A DNA stretch of 64,000 nucleotides. Source: PALSA-1336 sp038203095. Its GTDB lineage: Bacteria; Patescibacteriota; Doudnabacteria; UBA920. The notes beneath the pieces were generated by a model that was given only the letters and a program-made list of their open reading frames with translations, searched no databases and was not told the DNA's origin. The position numbers and the translations under genes are program-made. Where the stretch lies: positions 20,309-84,308 of the forward strand of contig JBBREH010000001.1 of assembly GCA_038203095.1 (NCBI GenBank), read 5' to 3'. Positions 56,017 through 63,997 of this stretch are shown one piece after another. How positions within the stretch are numbered: the first letter of the stretch is position 1; each line of letters begins with the position of its first letter.

Positions 56017-56747
56017 TTAAAAAATTTATTAAATCCCTAGCCAGGAAAGTTTTATTAAGTGAGGCTGTGCCGACAGGGCGGACCGTGGAACTTTTGAGAA
56101 AAACCGATAAAAGTTTTTTAAGCGAACGCCCGTTTTATTTTGGTCTAAAGCGTATGCGCGCCACCGGCCTGGCTATGGAGGCAGCACCGGGCACGGCGGA
56201 AACCGTTCTGAATGTTTTGTCGCGCTATCCTAAAGGGACAGCTGTTTTGGATTTTGGCTGCGGCCAGCATCAAAGCGCATATTTAAAAAACTTTGGTTTT
56301 GATGTCAATTCCTGTGATGTGCTGAATATGGATATACCGAACTTTACCCAAATAGATCCGGTCAATTCAAAGTTGCCCTTTGCCGACAAACAGTTTGATG
56401 TAGTAGTGGCATCGGAAGTTTTGGAGCACGTGGAGTCGCCTTGGGTTGTTTTAAGTGAGCTAATCAGGATATCTAAGCAGGCGGTAATTATAAGCACGCC
56501 TAACACAACGTCACTTCATAGTCGGAAAGTTTTTGCAAAAACCGGTTATTTGCATTGGTTTACGCCGGAAAATTTTAGCTATCACATTAGCCCAATTTTT
56601 GCTTGGCAGGTGGAGCTGTTTTGCAAACTCCACAATGTCAAACTGGCTGAAATCCTGGGCAACCACCAAGCCTTTGAATTGCCATCGTCGGCCGGAAAAG
56701 TTTTGGATTTGGCCGAAGCGCTGGTTTTTGTAATTTTTCCTGAATAG
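56013..56747 (+). CDS. Class I SAM-dependent methyltransferase
   Basis: The 244-residue protein has AVLDFGCGQHQSAYLKNFGF (motif I), NSCDVLNMDIP and the later FDVVVASEVLEHVESPWVVLSELIRISKQAVIISTPN, as in Methyltransf_11 enzymes. ATGA overlap with the FkbM gene indicates co-translation. In this locus it probably modifies a glycan or sugar. The acceptor is unknown. Confidence 0.88.
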   Translation: MIKKFIKSLARKVLLSEAVPTGRTVELLRKTDKSFLSERPFYFGLKRMRATGLAMEAAPGTAETVLNVLSRYPKGTAVLDFGCGQHQSAYLKNFGFDVNSCDVLNMDIPNFTQIDPVNSKLPFADKQFDVVVASEVLEHVESPWVVLSELIRISKQAVIISTPNTTSLHSRKVFAKTGYLHWFTPENFSYHISPIFAWQVELFCKLHNVKLAEILGNHQAFELPSSAGKVLDLAEALVFVIFPE

Positions 56748-56759
56748 TAAAAAGATTTT

Positions 56760-57620
56760 ATGAAAATTGGAATTATGGGTTTGGGCTTTGTGGGAGGAGC
56801 TTTACAAAAATATTATTCCGCCAGAGGCGGATCCGCCTCTGGCGGAAAATCCGACAAAAAAATATCGGTTCTGGTTTATGATAAGTTCAAGCGAATTGGA
56901 TCGGTTGAACTTATTAATCAGGCCGATGTGGTTTTTATTTGCGTCCCGACACCTTTTGTCCCAAAAAAAGGCTTTGACCTATCGGCGGTTGAGGAAGCAA
57001 TTGAAATTTTAAGCGCGCCTAAAATTGTTGTTATCAAATCATCGGTAATTCCTGGCACAACTGAAGCCTTGCAAAAAAAATACCCCCAGCATAAAATTTT
57101 ATTCAACCCGGAATTTTTGCGTGAAAAATTTGCTTATTATGATTTAACCCATCCTAGCCGTCAGCTTTTGGGAGTCGCCACCAAAAACAAATTATCCGCT
57201 TCAAAAATTATGCGGCTACTGCCCAAAGCGCCGTATGAAAAAATTATGCCCAGCCAAGAAGCCGAAATGGTTAAGTATATGGCCAATTCTTTCCTGTCGC
57301 TTAAAGTCATATTTGCCAACCAATTTTTTGACCTGTGTGAAAGTCTGGGGATTAATTATGAAACGGTTAAAAATGCTGTGGTTAAAGACCCACGCATTGG
57401 CGATTCGCATTTTAATGTGTTGGCAGGAGACTATCGAGGCTTTGGCGGTAGTTGTTTCCCTAAAGACGTTAATGCTATTATTGAGCTAGCTGAAAAGCGT
57501 AAAGTCAAACCAAGCTTGCTTACAACCATGAGAGAAATTAACCGCAAGCTTTTAGCCCGAAGCGGACTAAGCGAGAGCCATTTTTTGACTAATGCCCATA
57601 AAAAATCTGCAAAAAAATAG
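56760..57620 (+). CDS. UDP-glucose 6-dehydrogenase-like protein, lacking the C-terminal domain
   Basis: The 286-residue protein has IGIMGLGFVGGALQKYY (NAD site), VVFICVPTPF, VVIKSSVIPGTTEAL, LFNPEFLREKFAYYDL, EMVKYMANSFLSLKVIFANQ and YRGFGGSCFPKD with catalytic Cys232. Full UGD proteins have about 430 residues; the C-terminal UDP-binding domain is missing here, so it is a short form seen in some bacteria or a truncated gene. Residues about 20-32 are encoded by a perfect 32-nt palindrome, right after the Rossmann glycine motif. The UDP-xylose synthase gene overlaps its end by 29 nt; substrate channel UDP-Glc to UDP-GlcA to UDP-Xyl is implied. Confidence 0.85.
   Translation: MKIGIMGLGFVGGALQKYYSARGGSASGGKSDKKISVLVYDKFKRIGSVELINQADVVFICVPTPFVPKKGFDLSAVEEAIEILSAPKIVVIKSSVIPGTTEALQKKYPQHKILFNPEFLREKFAYYDLTHPSRQLLGVATKNKLSASKIMRLLPKAPYEKIMPSQEAEMVKYMANSFLSLKVIFANQFFDLCESLGINYETVKNAVVKDPRIGDSHFNVLAGDYRGFGGSCFPKDVNAIIELAEKRKVKPSLLTTMREINRKLLARSGLSESHFLTNAHKKSAKK
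56816..56847 (+). repeat. Perfect 32-nt palindrome inside UDP-glucose dehydrogenase gene
   Basis: TTCCGCCAGAGGCGGA is followed immediately by its exact complement TCCGCCTCTGGCGGAA. It is translated as a Ser/Gly/Ala-rich loop after the first helix of the Rossmann fold. Degenerate relatives are intergenic at 2231 and within MITE B. Confidence 0.92.
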
Positions 57621-58572
57621 TAAGAAAATTTTAGTCGCAGGAGCGGCCGGTTTTGTCGGCTCGCATTTGTGCGATTTTTTAATTGCGCGAGGAGATTATG
57701 TTATTGGAATTGATAATTTAAGCACAGGTAGTAAAAAAAATATCGCACATTTGCTAAGGCATCCAAGGTTTAAATTTGCTAAAGATGACGTGGCTCGTAG
57801 GGAAGGATTTAAAACCCTTCCCTACAGGGGAAACATTGATGAAATTTATCATCTGGCTTCACCGGCAAGCCCGGCTTATTATCAGCAAAATCCAATTAAC
57901 ACCTGGAAAGCCAACACCATTGGTACTTTAAATTTATTGCAACTGGAAAAAAAATACAGGGCAAAATTCTTATTCGCTTCTACGTCGGAAGTTTACGGTG
58001 ACCCATTACAGCATCCACAAACAGAAAGCTATTTTGGTAACGTTAATCCTGTCGGCATCCGTTCTTGCTACGACGAAAGCAAACGCGCCGGGGAAAGCTT
58101 GTGCATGGATTATTACCGCCAATTTAATTCACAGATAAAAATTGTACGGATTTTTAACACTTACGGTCCGAGAATGGATAAAAATGACGGCCGAGTGGTT
58201 TCCAATTTTATTACGCAAGCCCTGGCTAATGAGCCCATTACAATTTATGGCACAGGCAGGCAAACACGGAGCTTTCAGTACGTTGATGATTTAATTGGAG
58301 GGCTCATAAAAATGATGGCCAGTCCTAAAAGTTTCGTCGGCCCGGTTAATATTGGCAACCCGGGAGAGTTTACAGTTTTGGAGTTGGCAAAAAAAATTAT
58401 TAAGTTTACCGGTTCAAAATCATCTATAATTTATAAGCCTTTGCCTCAGGACGATCCTAATCAAAGAAAACCGGATATTGCTTTGGCAAAACAAGTTTTA
58501 AACTGGCAGTCTAAAATTAATTTAGAAGTAGGCTTAAAAAGCACAATTGAATATTTTAAACGCAATGCCTAA
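57592..58572 (+). CDS. uxs: UDP-glucuronate decarboxylase (UDP-xylose synthase)
   Basis: The SDR has ILVAGAAGFVGSHLCDFLI, VIGIDNLSTGSKKNI, IDEIYHLASPASPAYY, FASTSEVYGDPLQHPQ, RSCYDESKRAGESLCMDY (YxxxK), RIFNTYGPRMDKNDGRVVSNF and GTGRQTRSFQYVDDLIGG, diagnostic for UXS, which decarboxylates UDP-glucuronate to UDP-xylose. Residues about 69-81 (RREGFKTLPYRGN) interrupt the usual HDVT-xx-VDEIYHLA region and are encoded by a 10-bp perfect hairpin. It starts inside the dehydrogenase gene. The last 8 nt overlap the next GT2. Confidence 0.95.
   Translation: MPIKNLQKNSKKILVAGAAGFVGSHLCDFLIARGDYVIGIDNLSTGSKKNIAHLLRHPRFKFAKDDVARREGFKTLPYRGNIDEIYHLASPASPAYYQQNPINTWKANTIGTLNLLQLEKKYRAKFLFASTSEVYGDPLQHPQTESYFGNVNPVGIRSCYDESKRAGESLCMDYYRQFNSQIKIVRIFNTYGPRMDKNDGRVVSNFITQALANEPITIYGTGRQTRSFQYVDDLIGGLIKMMASPKSFVGPVNIGNPGEFTVLELAKKIIKFTGSKSSIIYKPLPQDDPNQRKPDIALAKQVLNWQSKINLEVGLKSTIEYFKRNA
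57797..57825 (+). repeat. In-frame palindrome inside UDP-xylose synthase gene
   Basis: GTAGGGAAGG and CCTTCCCTAC are a perfect 10-bp stem with a 9-nt loop (ATTTAAAAC). The element is translated in a loop between a conserved strand (FAKDDVA) and the IDEIYHLASP motif. Confidence 0.88.
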
Positions 58573-59293
58573 AGTTTCAATAAATATTTTAACAAAAAAT
58601 CGAGCCGAGCTTTTAAGGAAAGCTTTGGCGAGTATTGAAGCGCAAACATTTAAAGATTACCAGATAATTTTGGTTGATGACGGATCTACGGACGGAACCG
58701 ATCAGGTTTTACAAGGATATAGGGATACAAGAATGCAAGTCATAAATCATGCGCAATCGCAGGGTATTACGGCAAGCAGGCAAGAGGCGTTGCGGCAATC
58801 GGCAGGGGAGTTTGTAGTAATTTTAGACGATGACGACGAATGGACAGATATAGATAAGCTGGCAAAGCAGGTTAAGTATTTAGACAATCATCAGGATTAT
58901 GTCTTAGTCGGAGGAGCAATAAAAACATCGGCCGGTATAAAATTTAGACCCGAAACCGAGGAGAAGATTAGAAAAACAATGCTGTTTAGAAATAATTTTT
59001 TTACTTCTACGGTAATGTTTAGACGAGAGGCGGCGGTTAAGGCCGGTGGATTTATTATTGATAAAGATGATTTTGCAGAAGACTACGATTTATGGCTAAG
59101 AATGGGCAAACTGGGGCAAATGCATAATTTTAGGCAGGTTTTTGCGTCTTATCGTCTTCCCCAGTATAATAAGTTAAAGAAGCAGTCGTTTTTTGCCAAG
59201 CAATTAAGGCTTATATACAGGGAAAAGGCTTATTATCCTTATTATTTTTTTGCCAGAATTCTGTTAAAAGCCAGAGCATTTTTGTCATTTTAG
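58565..59293 (+). CDS. GT2-family glycosyltransferase
   Basis: From the ATG at 58565 the 242-residue protein reads PKVSINILTKNRAELLRKAL, ILVDDGSTDGTDQVLQGY, and FVVILDDDDEWTDIDKL (DXD motif DDDD), then EDYDLWLRMGKLG, standard for GT2. The ATG overlaps the end of the UXS gene by 8 nt. It may use UDP-xylose or UDP-glucuronate made by the two preceding genes; this is inference from order only. The intergenic space after it has a short CCGCTTTAGGCGG palindrome (about 59302-59315). Confidence 0.9.
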   Translation: MPKVSINILTKNRAELLRKALASIEAQTFKDYQIILVDDGSTDGTDQVLQGYRDTRMQVINHAQSQGITASRQEALRQSAGEFVVILDDDDEWTDIDKLAKQVKYLDNHQDYVLVGGAIKTSAGIKFRPETEEKIRKTMLFRNNFFTSTVMFRREAAVKAGGFIIDKDDFAEDYDLWLRMGKLGQMHNFRQVFASYRLPQYNKLKKQSFFAKQLRLIYREKAYYPYYFFARILLKARAFLSF

Positions 59294-59361
59294 ATCCTTC
59301 TCCGCTTTAGGCGGACCAGGACAACAGCTATTTAATTAATTAATGTTTGTTGTTTTTGTCT

Positions 59362-60672
59362 ATGTCAGTTAATAGAAAAAAAATTAGTTTTTGGGCAGTA
59401 ATAATTCCTAATACCGCGCTTTTGTTCGCGGCTCTTTGGTTGTCTATTGTTCTGCGCTACGGCAACCAGCCACAACCCGGCCAGGCTTACGCGCATTTCG
59501 TGGCATTTGCCCCAATTTTTGCTTTTTGGCTCGTGGTATTTTTTGTTCACGGCTTATTTGAAACTAAGGCCTTTAGGCGCTACACAAGTTTAATTTTTAG
59601 CTTGGCCTCGGCCATGTCCGTGAATTTTATAATCGCGGCCGTGTATTTTTATTTTCAACCCAATTTAATTTTAACCCCCAGGCGGTTTTTATTAATTTTA
59701 ACCGTAGTGGCTTTTGTCTTGATTTTATTTTGGGATATATTGGTAAAATATTTATTAAAAAACCGCCTTACCGAGGGAGTTTACCTTTTTTCTTTTAATA
59801 ACGAGTTAAAAGAATTGGAAGAGGCAATTAAAGACCACGGTTATTTAGGCTTTAAGGTTTTTGGGCATTTAAACCCGGAAACTTTATCCGGTAGGCAGTT
59901 TGAAAAGAATTCCGGAATAATTTTGCCCGATAACTTAAACACCCGACCGGAAGTTTTGGAAAAATTTTACCGACTTAGAACCGAAGGTGTTCAGTTTTAT
60001 AATCACAAAGATTTTTACGAGCAGCTGCTAAGAAGGGTGTATCTTTCTCAAATTAGCGAAATTTGGTTTTTAGAAAATGTAGATTACCAGGAAAAACGTT
60101 TTTATAACCTTATTAAGCGGATGGTTGATATTTTCTTGGGGCTGGTAGGTTTTATTGCCTTTTGCCTAAGTTTTCCAATTTGCGCGGCGTTAATTAAGCT
60201 AACCAGCAAAGGACCGGTAATGTTCGTTCAGGAAAGAGTCGGTAAAAAAGGTAAGGCTTTTAAAGTCTACAAGTATAGAAGTATGCAAGCGGGGACTGTG
60301 ACGAATACCTGGACGACGGTAAATGACCCACGCATTACTAAAATCGGGAAATTTTTACGCCAAAGCCGGGTAGATGAATGGCCGCAGTTTATTAATTTAC
60401 TCCTTGGAACTATGAGTCTGGTAGGGCCACGCCCCGAACAGCCGCACATTGTAGAAGATATGAAGCGCCAAATCCCGTTTTACGATGAACGCCACTTGGT
60501 TAAGCCCGGACTGACCGGCTGGGCGCAGCTAAATATTTACGCAAGTACCTTGGAAGAAAGCAAGCAAAAGCTCCAGTATGACTTATATTACATTCGTCAC
60601 CGTAGTTTTTTATTTGACTTAGAAATTATTTTAAAAACCGTTTATTATATTTTTACCTGGAAAGGTAGATAA
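59362..60672 (+). CDS. Polyprenyl-phosphate sugar-1-phosphate transferase (initiating)
   Basis: The 436-residue protein is of the WbaP/WcaJ polytopic type. It has four N-terminal membrane helices (to residue about 135), a CoA-binding-like cytoplasmic middle part, a re-entrant hydrophobic helix (MVDIFLGLVGFIAFCLSFPI) and the catalytic domain with GPVMFVQERVGKKGKAFKVYKYRSM, KIGKFLRQSRVDEWPQFINLL, MSLVGPRPEQP and VKPGLTGWAQ. It moves a sugar-1-phosphate to undecaprenyl phosphate and thus starts the glycan. I chose the ATG at 59362 over an upstream TTG. A terminator follows, so this is the last gene of the locus. Confidence 0.93.
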   Translation: MSVNRKKISFWAVIIPNTALLFAALWLSIVLRYGNQPQPGQAYAHFVAFAPIFAFWLVVFFVHGLFETKAFRRYTSLIFSLASAMSVNFIIAAVYFYFQPNLILTPRRFLLILTVVAFVLILFWDILVKYLLKNRLTEGVYLFSFNNELKELEEAIKDHGYLGFKVFGHLNPETLSGRQFEKNSGIILPDNLNTRPEVLEKFYRLRTEGVQFYNHKDFYEQLLRRVYLSQISEIWFLENVDYQEKRFYNLIKRMVDIFLGLVGFIAFCLSFPICAALIKLTSKGPVMFVQERVGKKGKAFKVYKYRSMQAGTVTNTWTTVNDPRITKIGKFLRQSRVDEWPQFINLLLGTMSLVGPRPEQPHIVEDMKRQIPFYDERHLVKPGLTGWAQLNIYASTLEESKQKLQYDLYYIRHRSFLFDLEIILKTVYYIFTWKGR

Positions 60673-60729
60673 TTTTTATGCCATCTGTGGAAAAGGAAGA
60701 TGAGGCGCAATTCAATCCCTAAAAATGAG

Positions 60730-60756
60730 ATAGCCGAAGTCCGGCTATTTTATTTT
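60730..60756 (+). terminator. Rho-independent terminator at the end of the polysaccharide locus
   Basis: ATAGCCG (60730-60736) and CGGCTAT (60742-60748) are perfectly complementary around AAGTC and followed by TTTATTTT. Confidence 0.85.
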
Positions 60757-60782
60757 GAGTTTTTTAATTGTTATGGTATAAT
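60755..60782 (+). promoter_or_regulatory. Promoter for the pilB-like gene
   Basis: TTGAGT (60755-60760), a 16-nt spacer, and a perfect TATAAT (60777-60782) with a TGG extended element precede the gene by about 48 nt. Confidence 0.72.
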
Positions 60783-60829
60783 AATTAGGCAAGTTTTCAA
60801 AATACCGAAACAAAATTTAACAAACCAAA

Positions 60830-62587
60830 ATGGATAAAAGTAGATTAAACGCAGTTTTAAAACAAAAGAAAATTTTAACGGTTGACAGCCTAGAAGTTTT
60901 AGAAACAGAGAGTCAGCAGTTAAAAGCGCCCATCCCATGGGAAGATTTTTTGCTACAAAAAAAAGTTTTACCGGAAACTCAACTTTTAGAAATAAAATCC
61001 GAAATTCTAGCAACCCCAATAGTAGATTTAACTATCCTGCAAATATCCCAGGAGGTTTTAAATTTGGTGCCGGAACCTATTGCCCACCGGCATCAAGTAA
61101 TTAGCTATGCCAAAGTAAAAGACGAGCTTTCTTTGGCTATGACTGACCCGGAGGATATTCAGACCCGGGAGTTCATTCAAAAAAAGACCGGCTTTAAAAT
61201 TAAAACCTTTTTAATAGGTAAAGTCAGTCTGGATTTTGGGCTGTCTAAATACCACGTTTCTCTAGAAAAAGAAATAAAGCATTTATTTACTCCCGGCGGC
61301 CAGCCAATTTCTGATACAGCCAAGCCGGAAGGGGAAAGCGCGGATGACGGCCTAAAAAAAATGGCCGCGGAAATTCCGGTTATTCGGGTGGTAGACACCT
61401 TGCTGGAATACGCCGTGTTTGAAAAGGCTTCCGATATTCACATTGAACCGCAAGAAAATTCGGTAGTGGTGCGTTACCGTATAGACGGTGTTTTACATGA
61501 CGTAATGACCCTGCCTAAAGTTATTCAGGCTGCGATTGCCGCGCGTATTAAAGTTCTGTCCAACCTAAAAATAGACGAGCACCGTCTTCCGCAGGATGGC
61601 CGTTTTAAAATTGACAAAGATGGCTATAAATTTTCCCTACGTGTTTCCACCATCCCGATTTTTGACGGCGAAAAAGTTGTTATTCGTCTTTTGGACGAAT
61701 CGGCCAAAGCGCAGACACTAGAAGAATTGGGTTTTGAAAAAGATTCATACGATTGCATTATCCGGAACATTAAAAAGCCACACGGTATGCTTTTGGTCAC
61801 CGGTCCTACCGGTAGCGGAAAATCCACCACTTTATATACTGTGCTGTCCATGCTTAATACTAAATCGGTAAACATCTCTACCATTGAAGACCCGGTGGAA
61901 TACCGCATTGTGGGCGCCAACCAAATGCAGGTTAGCCCCAAAATCGGCCTGACTTTTGATGTGGGTCTACGTGCTTTATTAAGACAAGATCCTAACATTA
62001 TTATGATAGGTGAAATCCGCGACAAGGAAACCGCGGAAGAAACGGTGCACGCGGCTATGACCGGGCATATTGTTTTTAGCACATTGCACACCAACACCTC
62101 CGCCGGCGCTTTGCCCCGTCTTTTGGATATTGGAGTAGAACCTTATTTAATCGCGTCGACAATTAACGCTGTTTTGGCTCAAAGATTAGTTCGGGTAATT
62201 TGTAAAGACTGCCAGGCTGTCATTAAGCTCGATAACGCGACGATTGATTCTTTGGCTAAACAATTCCACATGGAAAAATTGCTACCGGCATTAATTCACG
62301 TGGGTGCCGCGCCGGCTAAGACAAAGACTCTAAAGGAAGTTAAATTTTATAAAGGCCAGGGATGTGACAAGTGCAATCATACCGGTTATAAAGGACGGGT
62401 AGGTATTCATGAAATTTTGGAAGTCACACCCGGAGTTGCTCAATTAATTATGGAGCATAAAAGCGCACAGGAAATTCAGGACTTAGGTGAAAAAGAGGGG
62501 ATGGTACTTATGTGGGAAGACGGGTTTATAAAAGCTTCACGGGGGATTACGACGATAGACGAAATTGTAAGGGTGTCAAAAGAATAG
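60830..62587 (+). CDS. pilB: PilB/GspE-family type IV pilus/type II secretion ATPase
   Basis: The 585-residue protein has an MshE/PilZ-like N-terminal domain (residues about 25-150), then the N2 part with ASDIHIEPQENSVVVRYRIDGVLH, the Walker A GPTGSGKST (residues 325-333), the Asp box STIEDPVEYR, Walker B IIMIGEIRDKETAE, and the His box GHIVFSTLHTNTSAGALPRLL. A tetracysteine zinc motif (CKDC...CDKCNHTGYKGR) is near 460-525. These ATPases power pilin polymerisation, used in CPR for host attachment and DNA uptake. No pilin or PilC gene is seen in the window. It has its own promoter. Confidence 0.95.
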   Translation: MDKSRLNAVLKQKKILTVDSLEVLETESQQLKAPIPWEDFLLQKKVLPETQLLEIKSEILATPIVDLTILQISQEVLNLVPEPIAHRHQVISYAKVKDELSLAMTDPEDIQTREFIQKKTGFKIKTFLIGKVSLDFGLSKYHVSLEKEIKHLFTPGGQPISDTAKPEGESADDGLKKMAAEIPVIRVVDTLLEYAVFEKASDIHIEPQENSVVVRYRIDGVLHDVMTLPKVIQAAIAARIKVLSNLKIDEHRLPQDGRFKIDKDGYKFSLRVSTIPIFDGEKVVIRLLDESAKAQTLEELGFEKDSYDCIIRNIKKPHGMLLVTGPTGSGKSTTLYTVLSMLNTKSVNISTIEDPVEYRIVGANQMQVSPKIGLTFDVGLRALLRQDPNIIMIGEIRDKETAEETVHAAMTGHIVFSTLHTNTSAGALPRLLDIGVEPYLIASTINAVLAQRLVRVICKDCQAVIKLDNATIDSLAKQFHMEKLLPALIHVGAAPAKTKTLKEVKFYKGQGCDKCNHTGYKGRVGIHEILEVTPGVAQLIMEHKSAQEIQDLGEKEGMVLMWEDGFIKASRGITTIDEIVRVSKE

Positions 62588-62639
62588 CGGGAAATTTTAG
62601 ATTTTTGATTTGAGGCTGCAGATTAATGAAGCACAACAG

Positions 62640-62972
62640 ATGAAAATTTTTAGCATTCGATCGAAAAAAAATTTATTAGTTTTCAGCGCTGCTTTGGGAT
62701 TTTCATTTTGTGGGGTAGCGGCCGGCGTTAGCGTACGACAAGCAGCTTACTATGACGGAGGCACTGTTAATTATTTTTTTGGCTGGCCTTTTCAGTGGTT
62801 TGTTTACCATCGTGTAAATTTAGTGATTACTCAAACTCTCATAAACAAGACTTTTATTAATAGTTATGATTTAATTGGATTATTTTATAATTTTTTATTT
62901 TGGAGTTTTGTAGCTTTTGTAATTTTGAGTTTGGCTAGAAATTTTAAAAATAAAAAAATTATTAAAACTTAA
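62640..62972 (+). CDS. Small membrane protein of unknown function
   Basis: From the ATG at 62640 the 110-residue protein has two membrane segments, about 9-27 (LVFSAALGFSFCGVAAGVSV) and 77-96 (LFYNFLFWSFVAFVILSLA), with a Tyr/Phe/Trp-rich loop that may be outside. I recognise no family. It lies 52 nt after pilB and directly before an IS element. A TTG start at 62610 falls in an AGATTT-type repeat and is less likely. Confidence 0.55.
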   Translation: MKIFSIRSKKNLLVFSAALGFSFCGVAAGVSVRQAAYYDGGTVNYFFGWPFQWFVYHRVNLVITQTLINKTFINSYDLIGLFYNFLFWSFVAFVILSLARNFKNKKIIKT

Positions 62973-62982
62973 AGATTTTGAG

Positions 62983-63997
62983 TTAATGGTAAATTCGTGA
63001 GGCTAAAATTCAGGCTTTCTGCCATAATGAAGGTAAATTATTAACAATAATTATTATGGCTTTTAAAAAAATGCCCGAAATGTAAGTCTAGACACACGAA
63101 AAGGAATGGAAGCTTCAGAGGTAAACAGCGTTACAAGTGTTTAGATTGCGGTAAACAATTTGAGAACCAAAGACGGAAAATTAGGCTACAAAAGAAACTA
63201 TTTAAGGAATATATCTGGCAGCGCCAAACAATCAAACAATTGGCCAATAACCATCAGCGCAGCGAGAAATGGATTCGCCAGCAACTGGATAAGTGTAAGC
63301 CCAAAGGTTTTTACCTCCACCCACAGCCTGTCATCGGTATTGCTGATGTTACCTTCTGGAGTCGGGAGTATGGGGTGCTAGTTGTCCGAGCCGCAGATTT
63401 AAAACAGAATCTCTGTTGGCTGGAAGTAAAGACTGAAACCGTTGACGCCTACAGGGAAGCCAGGGCTATACTGGAAGAATTGGGTTTCACCTTTCAGGCC
63501 ATGGTTTTAGACGGAAAACGAGGCATTAAGGAAGTATTTAGGGGTATTCCGATACAACATTGTCAATTCCACCAGATTAAAACTATTAACTTCTATTTGA
63601 CCCGAAGGCCAAAGCTACAGGCCGCAAAAGAATTACGAACCATAGCCTTAGCCCTAACAGAAGTTACTGAAGAATATTTTACAACCCTGCTTAATCAATG
63701 GCACGAGAAATGGAAAGAATTTTTAAAAGAACGAACCGTTAATCCAATTACCAACAAATGGTTTTACACCCACAAGCGAATCAGGTCAGCCTACCGAAGT
63801 TTAAATACTAATTTACCTTACTTGTTTACTTACCAGAAATATCCGCATCTTAATATTCCAAATACCACGAATTCCCTAGACGGCAGTTTTGGTCAGTTAA
63901 AGAAATTACTAAATGTCCACAACGGATTGAAACAAGAACGCCGATGGAAACTAATACAGGAAATCTTACGAAAGTAGCCTCACGAATTTACCATTAA
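62983..63997 (+). mobile_element. Complete IS element (IS256-variant, Zn-binding type)
   Basis: Perfect 23-nt inverted repeats mark both ends: TTAATGGTAAATTCGTGAGG at 62983 (continuing to 63005) and its complement at 63975-63997. If the element proper begins with TGGTAAATT, the outer TTAA at each side may be a 4-bp target duplication, though TTAA is palindromic and cannot prove it. The element is about 1.0 kb with a single transposase gene, whose stop codon lies in the right repeat. Confidence 0.9.
63056..63977 (+). CDS. IS256-family variant Zn-binding transposase, frame change at an A7 run
   Basis: The main frame encodes a zinc ribbon (CPKCKSRHTKRNG, then YKCLDCGKQFEN) starting at 63072, then a linker and a DDE domain with IADVTFWSREYGVL, AMVLDGKRGIKEV, CQFHQIKTI and NTTNSLDGSFGQLKKLL. 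This frame has no ATG, GTG or TTG before the ribbon. The ATG at 63056 encodes MAFKK in another frame and meets an AAAAAAA run (63065-63071), after which a shift by one base would give MAFKKCPKCK. Transcriptional slippage or ribosomal frameshifting, or a one-base indel, would explain it. A short product from 63240 would lack the ribbon. Confidence 0.82.
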
